Positions 1-7,635 of a stretch of DNA of 64,000 nucleotides are shown one piece after another. Under the pieces are notes generated by a model. That model was given only the letters and a program-made list of their open reading frames with translations, was not told where the DNA came from and made no database searches. Both the position numbers and the translations under genes were made by a program. Numbering within the stretch: position 1 is the stretch's first letter; each line of letters begins with the position of its first letter. Source of the stretch: CAVYXK01 sp963772445 (GTDB lineage Bacteria; Pseudomonadota; Alphaproteobacteria; Acetobacterales; Acetobacteraceae); the NCBI GenBank assembly GCA_963772445.1, contig CAVYXK010000014.1, forward strand, positions 744,001 through 808,000. Reading direction: 5' to 3'.

Positions 1-1
1 T

Positions 2-292
2 GTGGGCGGCATCGGGCCCAGCCTGAAGATCATCCACTTGGCAGAAGCCTTCGGCATGGACTGCGAAGTGCACGGCGGCGGTGCCGGTAACCTGACACTA
101 TGCGCCGTCCAGAAGAACGGCCGCTGGTACGAGCGGGGCCTGTTGCATCCGTTCCTGGACTACGACGCGGTTCCCGAATACCTGAACACGCGCACCGATC
201 CGATGGACCAGGACGGGTTCGTGCATCTGTCGCAGCGCCCGGGGCTCGGCGATGATCTCAATTTCGACTATATCGACGCGAATCTGGTATGA
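2..292 (+). CDS. Enolase-superfamily (mandelate racemase-like) protein, C-terminal part
   Basis: This is the last 96 codons of a gene that begins outside the window. The segment LAEAFGMDCEVHGGG and the terminal RPGLGDDLNFDYI match the end of the barrel and the closing C-terminal segment of mandelate racemase/muconate lactonizing enzymes; a complete member of the same superfamily at 46273-47379 has the parallel stretches HLAEAFGVKYEIHHSG and RPGLGAEIDFALIE. Members abstract an alpha proton from a carboxylate substrate bound through Mg2+. The stop codon overlaps the start of the lactonase gene by four bases (ATGA), so the two are probably translated together, perhaps as dehydratase and lactonase of a sugar-acid route. 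The substrate cannot be told from this fragment. Confidence 0.8.
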   Translation: MGGIGPSLKIIHLAEAFGMDCEVHGGGAGNLTLCAVQKNGRWYERGLLHPFLDYDAVPEYLNTRTDPMDQDGFVHLSQRPGLGDDLNFDYIDANLV

Positions 293-1299
293 GCAGCCGT
301 CGCGCCTACGTCTCCTGTGCCGGCGACCGCACGATCCATGTGCTTGCGCTGGAAACCGACGGCGCGCTGCGGCAGCTTTCGGTCGTGCTGATCCCCGGCC
401 CCGACGGTCCATCTACCAGCTCGCCGATCGCGCTCTCGCCCGACCGCCGGTTCCTGTACGCGGCGTTACGTGCCCCGCCATTCCCGGTGATCAGCTTTGC
501 AATTGACGTCACCACAGGCAGTCTGACCCCGATCGCGGAAGGCAGCCTGCCCGACAGTGTGGCTTATATTGCCACCGACCGGACCGGACGTTGGCTACTG
601 AGCGCATCTTATCCGGGCGCTCTGGTCGCCGTGCATACAATTGACGCGGACGGCGGGATACGGGGCGCGGCAGCTCAGGTAATCGCGACGCCGCCCAAAG
701 CGCACTGCATCCAGCAGGCGCCGTCAAGCGGATACGTCTATGCAACGAGCCTCGGCGGCGACGCCATATTTCGCTGGCGCCTGGGAGCTGCGGGCCTGGA
801 CGAAGGCCCCCTGCGCACGACCCGGTTGCGCACGGGATCAGGCCCTCGGCATCTCGCCTTCGCCCCTGATGGCACGATTTATTGCCTCAACGAGCTGGAT
901 GCGACGCTCGACGTGCTATCTGAGGATGCAAGTTCCGACACGCTCGTGGTCCGGCAAACGCTGCGGCTGCTGCAAGGCGAGGGCAAGCGGGCGGCGGCCG
1001 ACTTACATCTGACGCCTGACGGACGCCTGCTGTTCGCCAGCGAGCGGACCAGCAACGCCCTCTACGGCTTCCGCGTTGCGCCCCACGGCGCTGCGCTGAC
1101 CCCACTCGGCGCCACGCCGTGCGAGACGACGCCGCGCGGCTTCGCCATCGACCCGGATGGACGCTTTTTGCTGTGCGCCGGCCAGACGGCGGATGCGGTC
1201 GGTGTCTATGCGATCGACGCCCGGAGCGGTGGGCTGACCCGATTAGCCCGCTACCCGACCGGACGAAACCCGAACTGGATCGAGATTATCGACCTCTGA
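289..1299 (+). CDS. Lactonase family protein (6-phosphogluconolactonase-like beta-propeller)
   Basis: The 336-residue protein has the repeating pattern of the PF10282 lactonase family: successive blades with motifs such as SPDRRFLYAALR, GSGPRHLAFAPDG, LTPDGRLLFASERTSN and IDPDGRFLLCAGQ, about seven in all. Family members hydrolyse sugar lactones in the cytoplasm. The ATG lies in the four-base overlap with the upstream enolase-superfamily gene, which supports co-transcription and a role in sugar-acid breakdown. The 3' end overlaps the 3' end of the convergent isochorismatase-like gene by 14 bases if the latter's frame is restored. The family is clear; the real substrate (6-phosphogluconolactone or another lactone) is inferred. 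Confidence 0.85.
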   Translation: MSSRRAYVSCAGDRTIHVLALETDGALRQLSVVLIPGPDGPSTSSPIALSPDRRFLYAALRAPPFPVISFAIDVTTGSLTPIAEGSLPDSVAYIATDRTGRWLLSASYPGALVAVHTIDADGGIRGAAAQVIATPPKAHCIQQAPSSGYVYATSLGGDAIFRWRLGAAGLDEGPLRTTRLRTGSGPRHLAFAPDGTIYCLNELDATLDVLSEDASSDTLVVRQTLRLLQGEGKRAAADLHLTPDGRLLFASERTSNALYGFRVAPHGAALTPLGATPCETTPRGFAIDPDGRFLLCAGQTADAVGVYAIDARSGGLTRLARYPTGRNPNWIEIIDL

Positions 1300-1958
1300 G
1301 GACGGCGGCCAGTCGCTCGATCTCCGCCGTGACCTCGGCTGTCGTCCGTTGCCGGCAATAGCCGCGATTGTTGCGCAGCGACCAGTCGTGCCGCTCCTGG
1401 CTCTGCGTGGCGCAGGCATCGGTCACAGCGGTAACCAGATAGCCGAGATCGCAGGCATCGCGAATCGCCGAAATCGACGCACTGATCCGTCAGCCCGCCG
1501 GCAATCATCAGCGACCGCACCCCGAGATTGCGCAGCACGTAATCGATATTGGTGGAGATGAATACCGACGAGGAGGTCTTTGGGATGACGATCTCGTCCG
1601 GCCCAGGTGCAATCTCGTCCGGCACCTGTGCGTCCCATGACCCGCGAGGCACATGCAGACCGCTGATCTTGTAGTCCAGGCTGCGGTCGCGCCCGTCGCG
1701 GGTCAGGCTCTCGATCACCGTGAAGATCACCTCGATCCCAGCACGGCGACAGGCAAGCTGCAGCCGCCTGATGTTCGGCATCACCGTCTCGTGCAGGGTA
1801 CGGAAGAAGAAGCCGTAGCGGGCCTGAAGCTCGGCCTCGGAGAGACCGGCATACTCGCTGCCATCCGCCCGCGCCGTGTAGTTCTGCACGTCGATGACCA
1901 GCAGCGCCGCGTGCAGCGGGTCGATCTCGACTTCACGGCTCAGCACCGCGCCGCTCAT
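1286..1958 (-). pseudogene. Isochorismatase-like cysteine hydrolase, interrupted by one frameshift
   Basis: Reading from ATG at 1958, the protein has the isochorismatase-fold signatures ALLVIDVQN (catalytic Asp) and GGLTDQC (catalytic Cys). Directly after the cysteine the frame is lost at the AAA run 1471-1473 (TTT on the coding strand). Removing one T restores DSAIRDACDLGYLVTAVTDAC and an ordinary C-terminus to a stop at 1286-1288. The start overlaps the stop of the upstream amidohydrolase gene (ATGA), so the two form one transcript. Such enzymes hydrolyse amides or biuret-type ureido compounds, which fits the neighbouring N-formylglutamate amidohydrolase. The break could be a sequence error because the expected sequence contains GATTC at that point. 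Confidence 0.75.
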
Positions 1959-2770
1959 GCGCCGGCCTCCCGCAGCCGAGCGTCCGCCGCCGGCAACAGC
2001 CTGGCGAAGCGCGCCGCCCAACTCGCTTGGCCGGCGGCATCGGCGATCAGGTCCTGGCGGATCTCGATTTCGACATGCGGCAGACCGCGTCGTTCCGCGT
2101 GGACCGGGACAGTGTAGTCGGTCTGGTCGCTGACGCTGTACGGGGCATTGTCGCCGATGACGATATCGCCCTCTGCCCGCAGCAGGTCCAACAGGACATG
2201 CGCCAGCCGCTTGTCGCGGTTGTACAGCACGCCGATCTGCATCGCCCGCGACTCACCCTTGAAGACCGGGGTAAAGCTGTGCATGGTGACCAGCACCGTG
2301 CGCCGCTTCGCCGCGAGCCGCGCATCGAGCAAGGCGCGGATGCGCGCATGATAGGGTGTGAAAATCTCCTGCCGCCGCGCCAGCCGCTCAGCTTCGGAGA
2401 TGCCGCGATTACCGGGGATTTCCGTCGCCTCGCTGATTGCCGGGATGGAACTCTCCATCTCAGGCGATCGATTGCAGTCGATCACTAACCGCGAGTATGT
2501 CTGGAACACGGCAGTCCCGTCCAATGACGTCGACAAGCGCTCGGTCACCCCGGCAATCCCGATATCCCAGGCAATGTGGCGATCGAGCTCAGCCTGCGGC
2601 AGGCCGAGCGCTGCAAGCTGGCGTGGGATCAGCCGCCCGGCATGATCGGCCGTCAGCAGGAAATCAGAACGTCCATCGGGCTGCAGCACACGCACTGGCG
2701 CCGGCTCGTCGGGACCAAGCAGCAGCCGGGCACCGGCGGTCAGCTGCAAGCCGGGTGGGTTCTGAGCCAT
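1955..2770 (-). CDS. N-formylglutamate amidohydrolase family protein
   Basis: This 271-residue protein belongs to PF05013. Visible family stretches are LLTADHAGRLIPRQL (N-terminal metal-site region), HIAWDIGIAGVTERLS, the conserved YSRLVIDCNRSP, and VLVTMHSFTPVF. The family releases formate from N-formyl-L-glutamate, the last step of one histidine degradation route, but many copies outside hut operons act on other N-formyl or amide substrates. I chose the ATG at 2770 (MAQNPPG) over an upstream in-frame extension because the family starts about there and the extension runs into the divergent ohr gene. No hut genes are in the window; the partner is an isochorismatase-like hydrolase overlapped by four bases. 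Confidence 0.82.
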   Translation of the reverse strand: MAQNPPGLQLTAGARLLLGPDEPAPVRVLQPDGRSDFLLTADHAGRLIPRQLAALGLPQAELDRHIAWDIGIAGVTERLSTSLDGTAVFQTYSRLVIDCNRSPEMESSIPAISEATEIPGNRGISEAERLARRQEIFTPYHARIRALLDARLAAKRRTVLVTMHSFTPVFKGESRAMQIGVLYNRDKRLAHVLLDLLRAEGDIVIGDNAPYSVSDQTDYTVPVHAERRGLPHVEIEIRQDLIADAAGQASWAARFARLLPAADARLREAGA

Positions 2771-2849
2771 CACCGTTCTCCATCGTGATGTGACATCGGC
2801 GCGATATCCCGGCACCATCCAGGACTTCGCGAATGTAGGGGAGCCGACC

Positions 2850-3275
2850 ATGCCAGTGAACGTTCTTTACCGAACCACCGCAACCGCCACCGGCGGTCGC
2901 GACGGCCATGCCGCCACCAAAGACGGCAGCTTCGACGTCGCACTCGCGACACCGAAGGAACTTGGCGGCGCGGGCGGAACCGGCAACAATCCGGAGCAGT
3001 TGTTCGCCGCTGGCTACGCGGCATGCTTCCTGGGGGCGATGAAATTCGTTGCCGCGCAGGGTGGCCCGAAAGTTCCGTCCGATACGACCGTTACGGCGAC
3101 GGTAGGCATCGGACCACGCTCGGAGGGCGGGTTCGGCCGCGACATCGCGCTTGACATCGCCCTGCCCGGCGTGCCCCGCACCGAGGCTCAGGCGCTGGTG
3201 GAGAAGGCGCACCAAGTGTGCCCCTACTCGAACGCCACTCGCGACAATGTGCCGGTACGTCTCACCGTCGTGTAG
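2850..3275 (+). CDS. ohr: Organic hydroperoxide resistance protein (Ohr subfamily of OsmC)
   Basis: The 141-residue protein is a complete Ohr: TATGGRDGHA near the N-terminus, TPKELGG, NNPEQLFAAGYAACFLGA with the peroxidatic Cys at residue 59, and HQVCPYSNAT with the resolving Cys at residue 124. Ohr reduces organic and fatty-acid hydroperoxides using lipoylated proteins as electron donors. The start at 2850 follows GGGGAG by 7-8 bases and gives the usual length. It is divergent from the amidohydrolase with only about 80 bases between them. No ohrR regulator gene is adjacent, so regulation cannot be judged. Confidence 0.93.
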   Translation: MPVNVLYRTTATATGGRDGHAATKDGSFDVALATPKELGGAGGTGNNPEQLFAAGYAACFLGAMKFVAAQGGPKVPSDTTVTATVGIGPRSEGGFGRDIALDIALPGVPRTEAQALVEKAHQVCPYSNATRDNVPVRLTVV

Positions 3276-3548
3276 CCCAGAGATACCCGCTGCCCTTGCG
3301 GGAGGCGGCAGGGGGAGGGGGTCTTCGGACCACTGGCAGAAGGCGGTCTCGTTTCACTCGGCGCTACCCAGCTCGGTGCGCAGATCCGCCAACACCCGCT
3401 CTCGCGTCCTGGTCTGCCAGCGCGAGCGCCGGCCGATCGGCGTCGGCATCGCTCTCCACGAGGCAGTACGCTCAGCTTGAAGGCATTCAGGAACCGCTCA
3501 AGCCGACGGCGATCAGCGCGATCGTTCATCGCGCTGGTCTCCGTGGGC
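3276..3548. other. Intergenic region with a CCCTTGCGGGAGG-type repeat and a possible broken small ORF
   Basis: Just after ohr (3291-3320) lies CCCTTGCGGGAGGCGGCAGG, a copy of a GC-rich palindromic repeat also seen near 19430, 57980 and 62070-62230. On the minus strand, three successive short frames (3540 to 3355) read MNDRADRRRLERFLNAFKL, then ESDADADRPALALADQD, then RERVLADLRTELGSAE. Together these look like one small protein with two frame breaks, but I do not recognise a family. Confidence 0.35.
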
Positions 3549-4547
3549 CTAAGCCGGCAGGAGCCCCACCAAGCGCTCTGCCTCCGCCACGATTGGATCG
3601 GCGATCGCCGCTGCCCGCGCGGCGCCGGCGCGCAGCAGCGCGTCGATCTCGGCCGGATCGGAGAGCAGCCGGTTGGTTTCCCGCGCAATCGGCGCCACCG
3701 TCTCCACCAGTAGTGCGGCCAACGCGTCCTTGAACACACCGAATCCCTTGCCGCCATATTCGTGCAGCACCGCGGCTGGCTCGGTACCGGCGAGCGCCGC
3801 GTAAATACCCACAAGGTTGCGTGCTTCCGGCCGCCCCACCAGCCCGGCGGGGTCAGAAGGTAGCGGCGCCGGATCGGTCTTCGCTCGGCGAATTTTCAGC
3901 GCAATCGTGTCGGCATCGTCGCTCAGGTTGATGCGGCTCTGGTCGGACGGATCCGTCTTGGACATCTTCTTGGTGCCGTCGCGCAGGCTCATCACCCGTG
4001 CAGCGGGTCCCAGGATCAGCGCATGAATCGCCGGGAAGAACTCGACCCCATAATCGTGGTTGAATTTCTGCACGATGTCGTTGGCCAGCTCCAGGTGCTG
4101 GCGCTGATCGTCGCCTACTGGCACATGCGTCGCGTGATAGGCCAGGACGTCGGCGGTCATCAGCACCGGATACGCATATAGCCCGACGGACGCGTTCTCC
4201 CGGTCCTTACCCGCCTTCTCCTTGAACTGCGTCATCCGACTCAGCCAACCGACCCGCGCAACGCAATTCAGGATCCACGCCAACTGCGCGTGCGCCCGCA
4301 CATGCGACTGCGCAAACAGGATGTGCCGTGCCGGATCGATCCCGCAGGCGATCAGCACCGCCGCCATCTCTCGCGTCTGGGCGGCCAGCGCTGCCGGCTC
4401 CTGCCACTGGGTGATCGCGTGCAGATCGACCACGCACCACAGGCAGTCGAACTCCGATTGCAGCGCCACCCAGTTGCGGAAGGCACCGAGATAGTTACCG
4501 AGTGTGGCGCCGCCGCTCGGCTGAACGCCGGAGAAGATGCGAGGCAT
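3549..4547 (-). CDS. trpS: Tryptophan-tRNA ligase
   Basis: The 332-residue protein is a complete class I tryptophanyl-tRNA synthetase. The nucleotide-binding signature is present as SGGATLGNY (residues 11-19, replacing HIGH), and the KMSKT loop is at residues 194-198. It charges tRNA-Trp in the cytoplasm and is normally essential. It starts 11 bases after the stop of murJ, the usual murJ-trpS arrangement in alphaproteobacteria. Length and motifs show no damage. Confidence 0.95.
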   Translation of the reverse strand: MPRIFSGVQPSGGATLGNYLGAFRNWVALQSEFDCLWCVVDLHAITQWQEPAALAAQTREMAAVLIACGIDPARHILFAQSHVRAHAQLAWILNCVARVGWLSRMTQFKEKAGKDRENASVGLYAYPVLMTADVLAYHATHVPVGDDQRQHLELANDIVQKFNHDYGVEFFPAIHALILGPAARVMSLRDGTKKMSKTDPSDQSRINLSDDADTIALKIRRAKTDPAPLPSDPAGLVGRPEARNLVGIYAALAGTEPAAVLHEYGGKGFGVFKDALAALLVETVAPIARETNRLLSDPAEIDALLRAGAARAAAIADPIVAEAERLVGLLPA

Positions 4548-4558
4548 GGAGCGTGTCG

Positions 4559-6148
4559 TCAGGTCCGAGGTGTGCCGGGACTGATGGCCGATCCGTCCGC
4601 CGCACGCAAGGCCGGGCGCCGCAGCATCCGGCGCGCATCGCGGATGTCATAGGCACCCAAAACCTGCAACGCGACGGCATACGCCCCTAGCCCGACCGCC
4701 ACCAATCCGGCGAGCGCCAACACCTTCGTGGCACCAGCCATCGTCGGGTGGGCGAACAGTGCGTGGTCGAACGCCGCCAGCGCCGCCGCCATCACCAGCG
4801 CGGCGGCCAGCATCCGAGGCGCGCGTTGCAGCACCAGCCGATCGAATTGCAGCAGGCCGCGCCGGGCCAGCACCGCACCCAGGATGGCCACGTTGAAGAT
4901 CGCCGCCAGGCTGGTCGCCAGCGCCGGTCCCATCGACTGCAACGACCGCATGAAAGCGATGTTGAGCGCCAAATTCAGCGCCACGGCAGCGAGTCCGATC
5001 TTGACCGGCGTCGCCGTGTCGCCCCGAGCAAAAAACCCCGGCGCAAGCACTTTCACCAATACGAAGGCTGGCAGCCCGACCGCATAGGCGGCGAGCGCCG
5101 CCGCCGAAAGCCGCGTGTCCTGCGCACTAAAGGCGCCGTGGCCGAACAGTACCCAGATGATCGGCCAGGCCGCGACCATCAGCGCGAGTGCCGCCGGCAA
5201 AGTCAGGAACAGCGCGTACTCGATCGCTCGGTTCAGCGTGCCGAGCGCATCGGCCGCCTCCCCGGCGCGCACCTGGCGGGACAGCAGCGGCAGCAGCGCG
5301 GTGCCCACCGCCGTCCCGATCACCCCCAGAGGAAGCTGTTGCACGCGATCGGCGTAGTACAGCACCGAGACCGTGCCGGGAGGCAAAAGGCTGGCGATGA
5401 TCACATCCACCGCCAGGTTGAGCTGCGTCACCCCGGCGCCGACAAGGCCCGGCGCCATGCGCCGGAGCAGCACTCGCATTTGCGGCGTCAGCCGAGGCCA
5501 GGGCAAGGACAGGCCCATGCCGGCCCGCCGGACTGCAATCAGCAGCAGTCCAAGCTGGGCGACTCCCGAGGCCGACACGCCCCAGGCAAGCGCGTGCCCT
5601 ACCGTCGGCACGTACGGCGCCAGCCCCAGCATGAAGGCAATGGAGACGACGTTGAACAGCACATACGACGCCGAGGCCGCCGTGAAACGATCCAGCCCGT
5701 TCAGCACGCCCGAGACCAGCGCAGCCAGGCAGATCAGGATCAGATAGGGGAAGGTGATCCGCGACAGCGTCACCGCCAGTGCGAACTTCGCCGGTATGGC
5801 GGAGAAGCCTGGCGCCAGCACCAGCATCATCTGCGGCATGAACACTTCGCCGGCGATGGTCAGCAGGCCGAGCCAGAACGTCATGACGGCGAACGCTTCC
5901 TCGGCGAAGCGGCGCGCGGCGCCAGGGCCCTCGGCGGCGAGCAGGCCGCAGAAGGCGGGCACGAAGGCGGCATTGAACGCGCCCTCGCCGAACAGCCGGC
6001 GGAACAGGTTTGGCAGCTTCAGCGCGACGAAGAACGCGTCGGCGACCGGCCCCGCACCCAGCAATGCTGCGATCAGCATGTCGCGAGCGAAGCCAAGCAC
6101 GCGGCTCGCCATGGTCCAGCCACCGACGGTCAGGATGCCGCGAATCAT
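4559..6148 (-). CDS. murJ: Lipid II flippase MurJ (MviN)
   Basis: The 529-residue polytopic membrane protein opens with MIRGILTVGGWTMASRVLGF and continues with GPVADAFFVALKLPNLFRRL and GEGAFNAAFVPAF, all hallmarks of MurJ. About 14 hydrophobic segments follow, as in the MOP exporter superfamily. It flips lipid-linked peptidoglycan precursor across the inner membrane. The frame continues upstream to a TTG at 6220, but the family begins at MxRG, so ATG 6148 is preferred. The region upstream contains three closely packed GANTC sites (6292-6307). The next gene is trpS. Confidence 0.93.
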   Translation of the reverse strand: MIRGILTVGGWTMASRVLGFARDMLIAALLGAGPVADAFFVALKLPNLFRRLFGEGAFNAAFVPAFCGLLAAEGPGAARRFAEEAFAVMTFWLGLLTIAGEVFMPQMMLVLAPGFSAIPAKFALAVTLSRITFPYLILICLAALVSGVLNGLDRFTAASASYVLFNVVSIAFMLGLAPYVPTVGHALAWGVSASGVAQLGLLLIAVRRAGMGLSLPWPRLTPQMRVLLRRMAPGLVGAGVTQLNLAVDVIIASLLPPGTVSVLYYADRVQQLPLGVIGTAVGTALLPLLSRQVRAGEAADALGTLNRAIEYALFLTLPAALALMVAAWPIIWVLFGHGAFSAQDTRLSAAALAAYAVGLPAFVLVKVLAPGFFARGDTATPVKIGLAAVALNLALNIAFMRSLQSMGPALATSLAAIFNVAILGAVLARRGLLQFDRLVLQRAPRMLAAALVMAAALAAFDHALFAHPTMAGATKVLALAGLVAVGLGAYAVALQVLGAYDIRDARRMLRRPALRAADGSAISPGTPRT

Positions 6149-6291
6149 GCTGCGATCAGCGTGTCTGCTTACCGGCGGTTCAGCAAGACCGGGGGTATCC
6201 CACTGAACACGCTTGGCCAATTTCCCCGTCGCCGGAGCCGCACAGCGTCATTCCTGCGCGTCTGACCCGCCGGATCGCTCGTTCACAATCA

Positions 6292-6307
6292 GATTCGAGT
6301 CGGACTC
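6292..6307. promoter_or_regulatory. Cluster of three GANTC (CcrM-type) sites
   Basis: GATTC, GAGTC and GACTC occupy 6292-6296, 6297-6301 and 6303-6307, and the last two form the perfect inverted repeat GAGTCGGACTC. The cluster lies between the ppk2 stop codon and murJ, upstream of murJ. In alphaproteobacteria CcrM methylates the adenine of GANTC, and clustered sites in promoters can link transcription to the cell cycle. Function here is inference. Confidence 0.3.
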
Positions 6308-7237
6308 TCAGCCCTCTGCCTCCAGCTTCGCCCGCGCGGCGTCTAGCGCGGCGCGCTGCTCGTCGCTCACTTTCGGGTATTCGAGGTTCAGTTCGCGTAG
6401 CGCATGGCTCATCGCCGCGACCACAACGAGGCGCGAATACCACTTGTTGTCGGCCGGAACGACATACCACGGCGCGTGCGGCGTCGCGGTCGCCTGGATC
6501 GCCTCCTCGTAGGCGAGCTGGTAATCGTCCCAATAGGCCCGCTCCGCGAGATCGTTGGTGCTGAACTTCCAGTTCTTCTCGGTCTCGTCGAGGCGGCTCA
6601 GGAAGCGGCGCTTCTGCTCGTCTTTCGACAGATGCAGGAAGAATTTGACGATGACCGTTCCCTGCCGGGTCAGGAAGCGTTCGTAGGCGGCAATCGCCTC
6701 TAGCCGCTCCTGCCAGATGTGCTTGGTCACCAGATATTTTGGCAGGCGCTGCTTGTCCAGGAATTCGGGATGGATGCGTACCACCAGCACTTCCTCGTAG
6801 TAGCTGCGGTTGAAGATGCCGATGCGCCCGCGTTCCGGCAGGGCGCGGTTGGACCGCCACAGGAAGTCGTGCTCCAACGCCTCGGGGCCCGGCGCCTTGA
6901 ACGACGTCACCTCCACGCCCTGCGGGTTCACGCCCGACATGACGTGCTTGATCGTGCCGTCCTTGCCGGCCGCGTCCATCGCCTGAAGGACGCAGAGCAG
7001 CGCCAACTGATCCTGCGCGTAGAGCTTCTCCTGATGTTCCGACAGCGCCTCGACGCCGCCGACCAGCAGGGCATGCGCCTCGTCCTTGCCGATCTTCTGA
7101 CCTCCCGTGTCGCCGGGGTCGTGATCCCTCAGGCGGAAGGCCCGCCCGTCTTCGACACGGTGCCGCGCCAACAGCTTCGCCACCCGCTTCGGCGAGATGT
7201 CGTATTTGGCCACTGCGGTCTCCGGTTCATGCTTCAT
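6308..7237 (-). CDS. ppk2: PPK2-family polyphosphate:nucleotide phosphotransferase
   Basis: The 309-residue protein matches the polyphosphate kinase 2 family. The Walker A-like loop AMDAAGKDGT (D88 and K92 region) is followed by the family stretches IGIFNRSYYEEVLVVRIHPE and KNWKFSTNDLAERAYWDDY. The protein transfers phosphate between polyphosphate and nucleotides in the cytoplasm. With one catalytic domain and this length it resembles the nucleotide-phosphorylating subfamily with residues such as KHVMSGVNPQGV. The ATG at 7237 gives the normal length. It is a single gene between murJ and the divergent SulP gene. Confidence 0.9.
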   Translation of the reverse strand: MKHEPETAVAKYDISPKRVAKLLARHRVEDGRAFRLRDHDPGDTGGQKIGKDEAHALLVGGVEALSEHQEKLYAQDQLALLCVLQAMDAAGKDGTIKHVMSGVNPQGVEVTSFKAPGPEALEHDFLWRSNRALPERGRIGIFNRSYYEEVLVVRIHPEFLDKQRLPKYLVTKHIWQERLEAIAAYERFLTRQGTVIVKFFLHLSKDEQKRRFLSRLDETEKNWKFSTNDLAERAYWDDYQLAYEEAIQATATPHAPWYVVPADNKWYSRLVVVAAMSHALRELNLEYPKVSDEQRAALDAARAKLEAEG

Positions 7238-7635
7238 CCGCTTTTCCCTCCCGGCCCTGTCTTACGGCAGCGCAACGCGCCTGCCGCGGTCGCATTACCG
7301 CGCTGCGGTCGAATTACGCATATTCGTAGTGCCTTGGCCACAGTGACCTGCCCCTGGGATTTCGGCCATCGATAATGTGAGAGAGTGCCCGGCCCGTCGG
7401 GACGCGACAAAATGGAGGCAGACATGTTGGCGACCTTGTTGGTCGCGGCATGGGCGCTGCTGCTGATGATACTGGCTTGTGTGCTAGAGCAGCATCAGAT
7501 CAGTTGGAGTCGCTCCGCGGTGCCAATTGATCTCATAAAGCTGTTCTATCTTGAAACAAGCAGGAGCACGATCTCCTCGATCATGCTCCGGGCGGAGACG
7601 TCAAGCGGCCTCGCGCCAAGTTTGGGGAAGCCACC
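7238..7635. other. Divergent intergenic region with a short hydrophobic ORF and a palindromic repeat
   Basis: A short open frame starts at ATG 7424, seven bases after GGAGG, and encodes MLATLLVAAWALLLMILACV, a plausible single membrane helix. After about 20 codons it enters an imperfect palindromic element (from about 7486, ending in the stem-loop 7563-7589) and then runs 127 bases into the SulP gene in another frame. The ORF therefore looks truncated by the repeat. Its translation is possible but unproven, and no family is recognised. Confidence 0.3.
7563..7589. repeat. Intergenic palindrome GGAGCACGATC-N5-GATCATGCTCC
   Basis: Two 11-base arms with one mismatch enclose TCCTC. The arms resemble the GAGCATGATC-type palindromic repeats scattered between genes in many alphaproteobacteria. 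It lies 46 bases upstream of the SulP start and could act in the mRNA leader, or simply be a dispersed repeat. Confidence 0.5.

Noticed and set aside
4748..6265. A 505-codon plus-strand open frame opposite murJ
   Set aside because: It is rich in Arg, Gln and His, has no domain, and is the antisense shadow of a clear murJ gene in GC-rich DNA.
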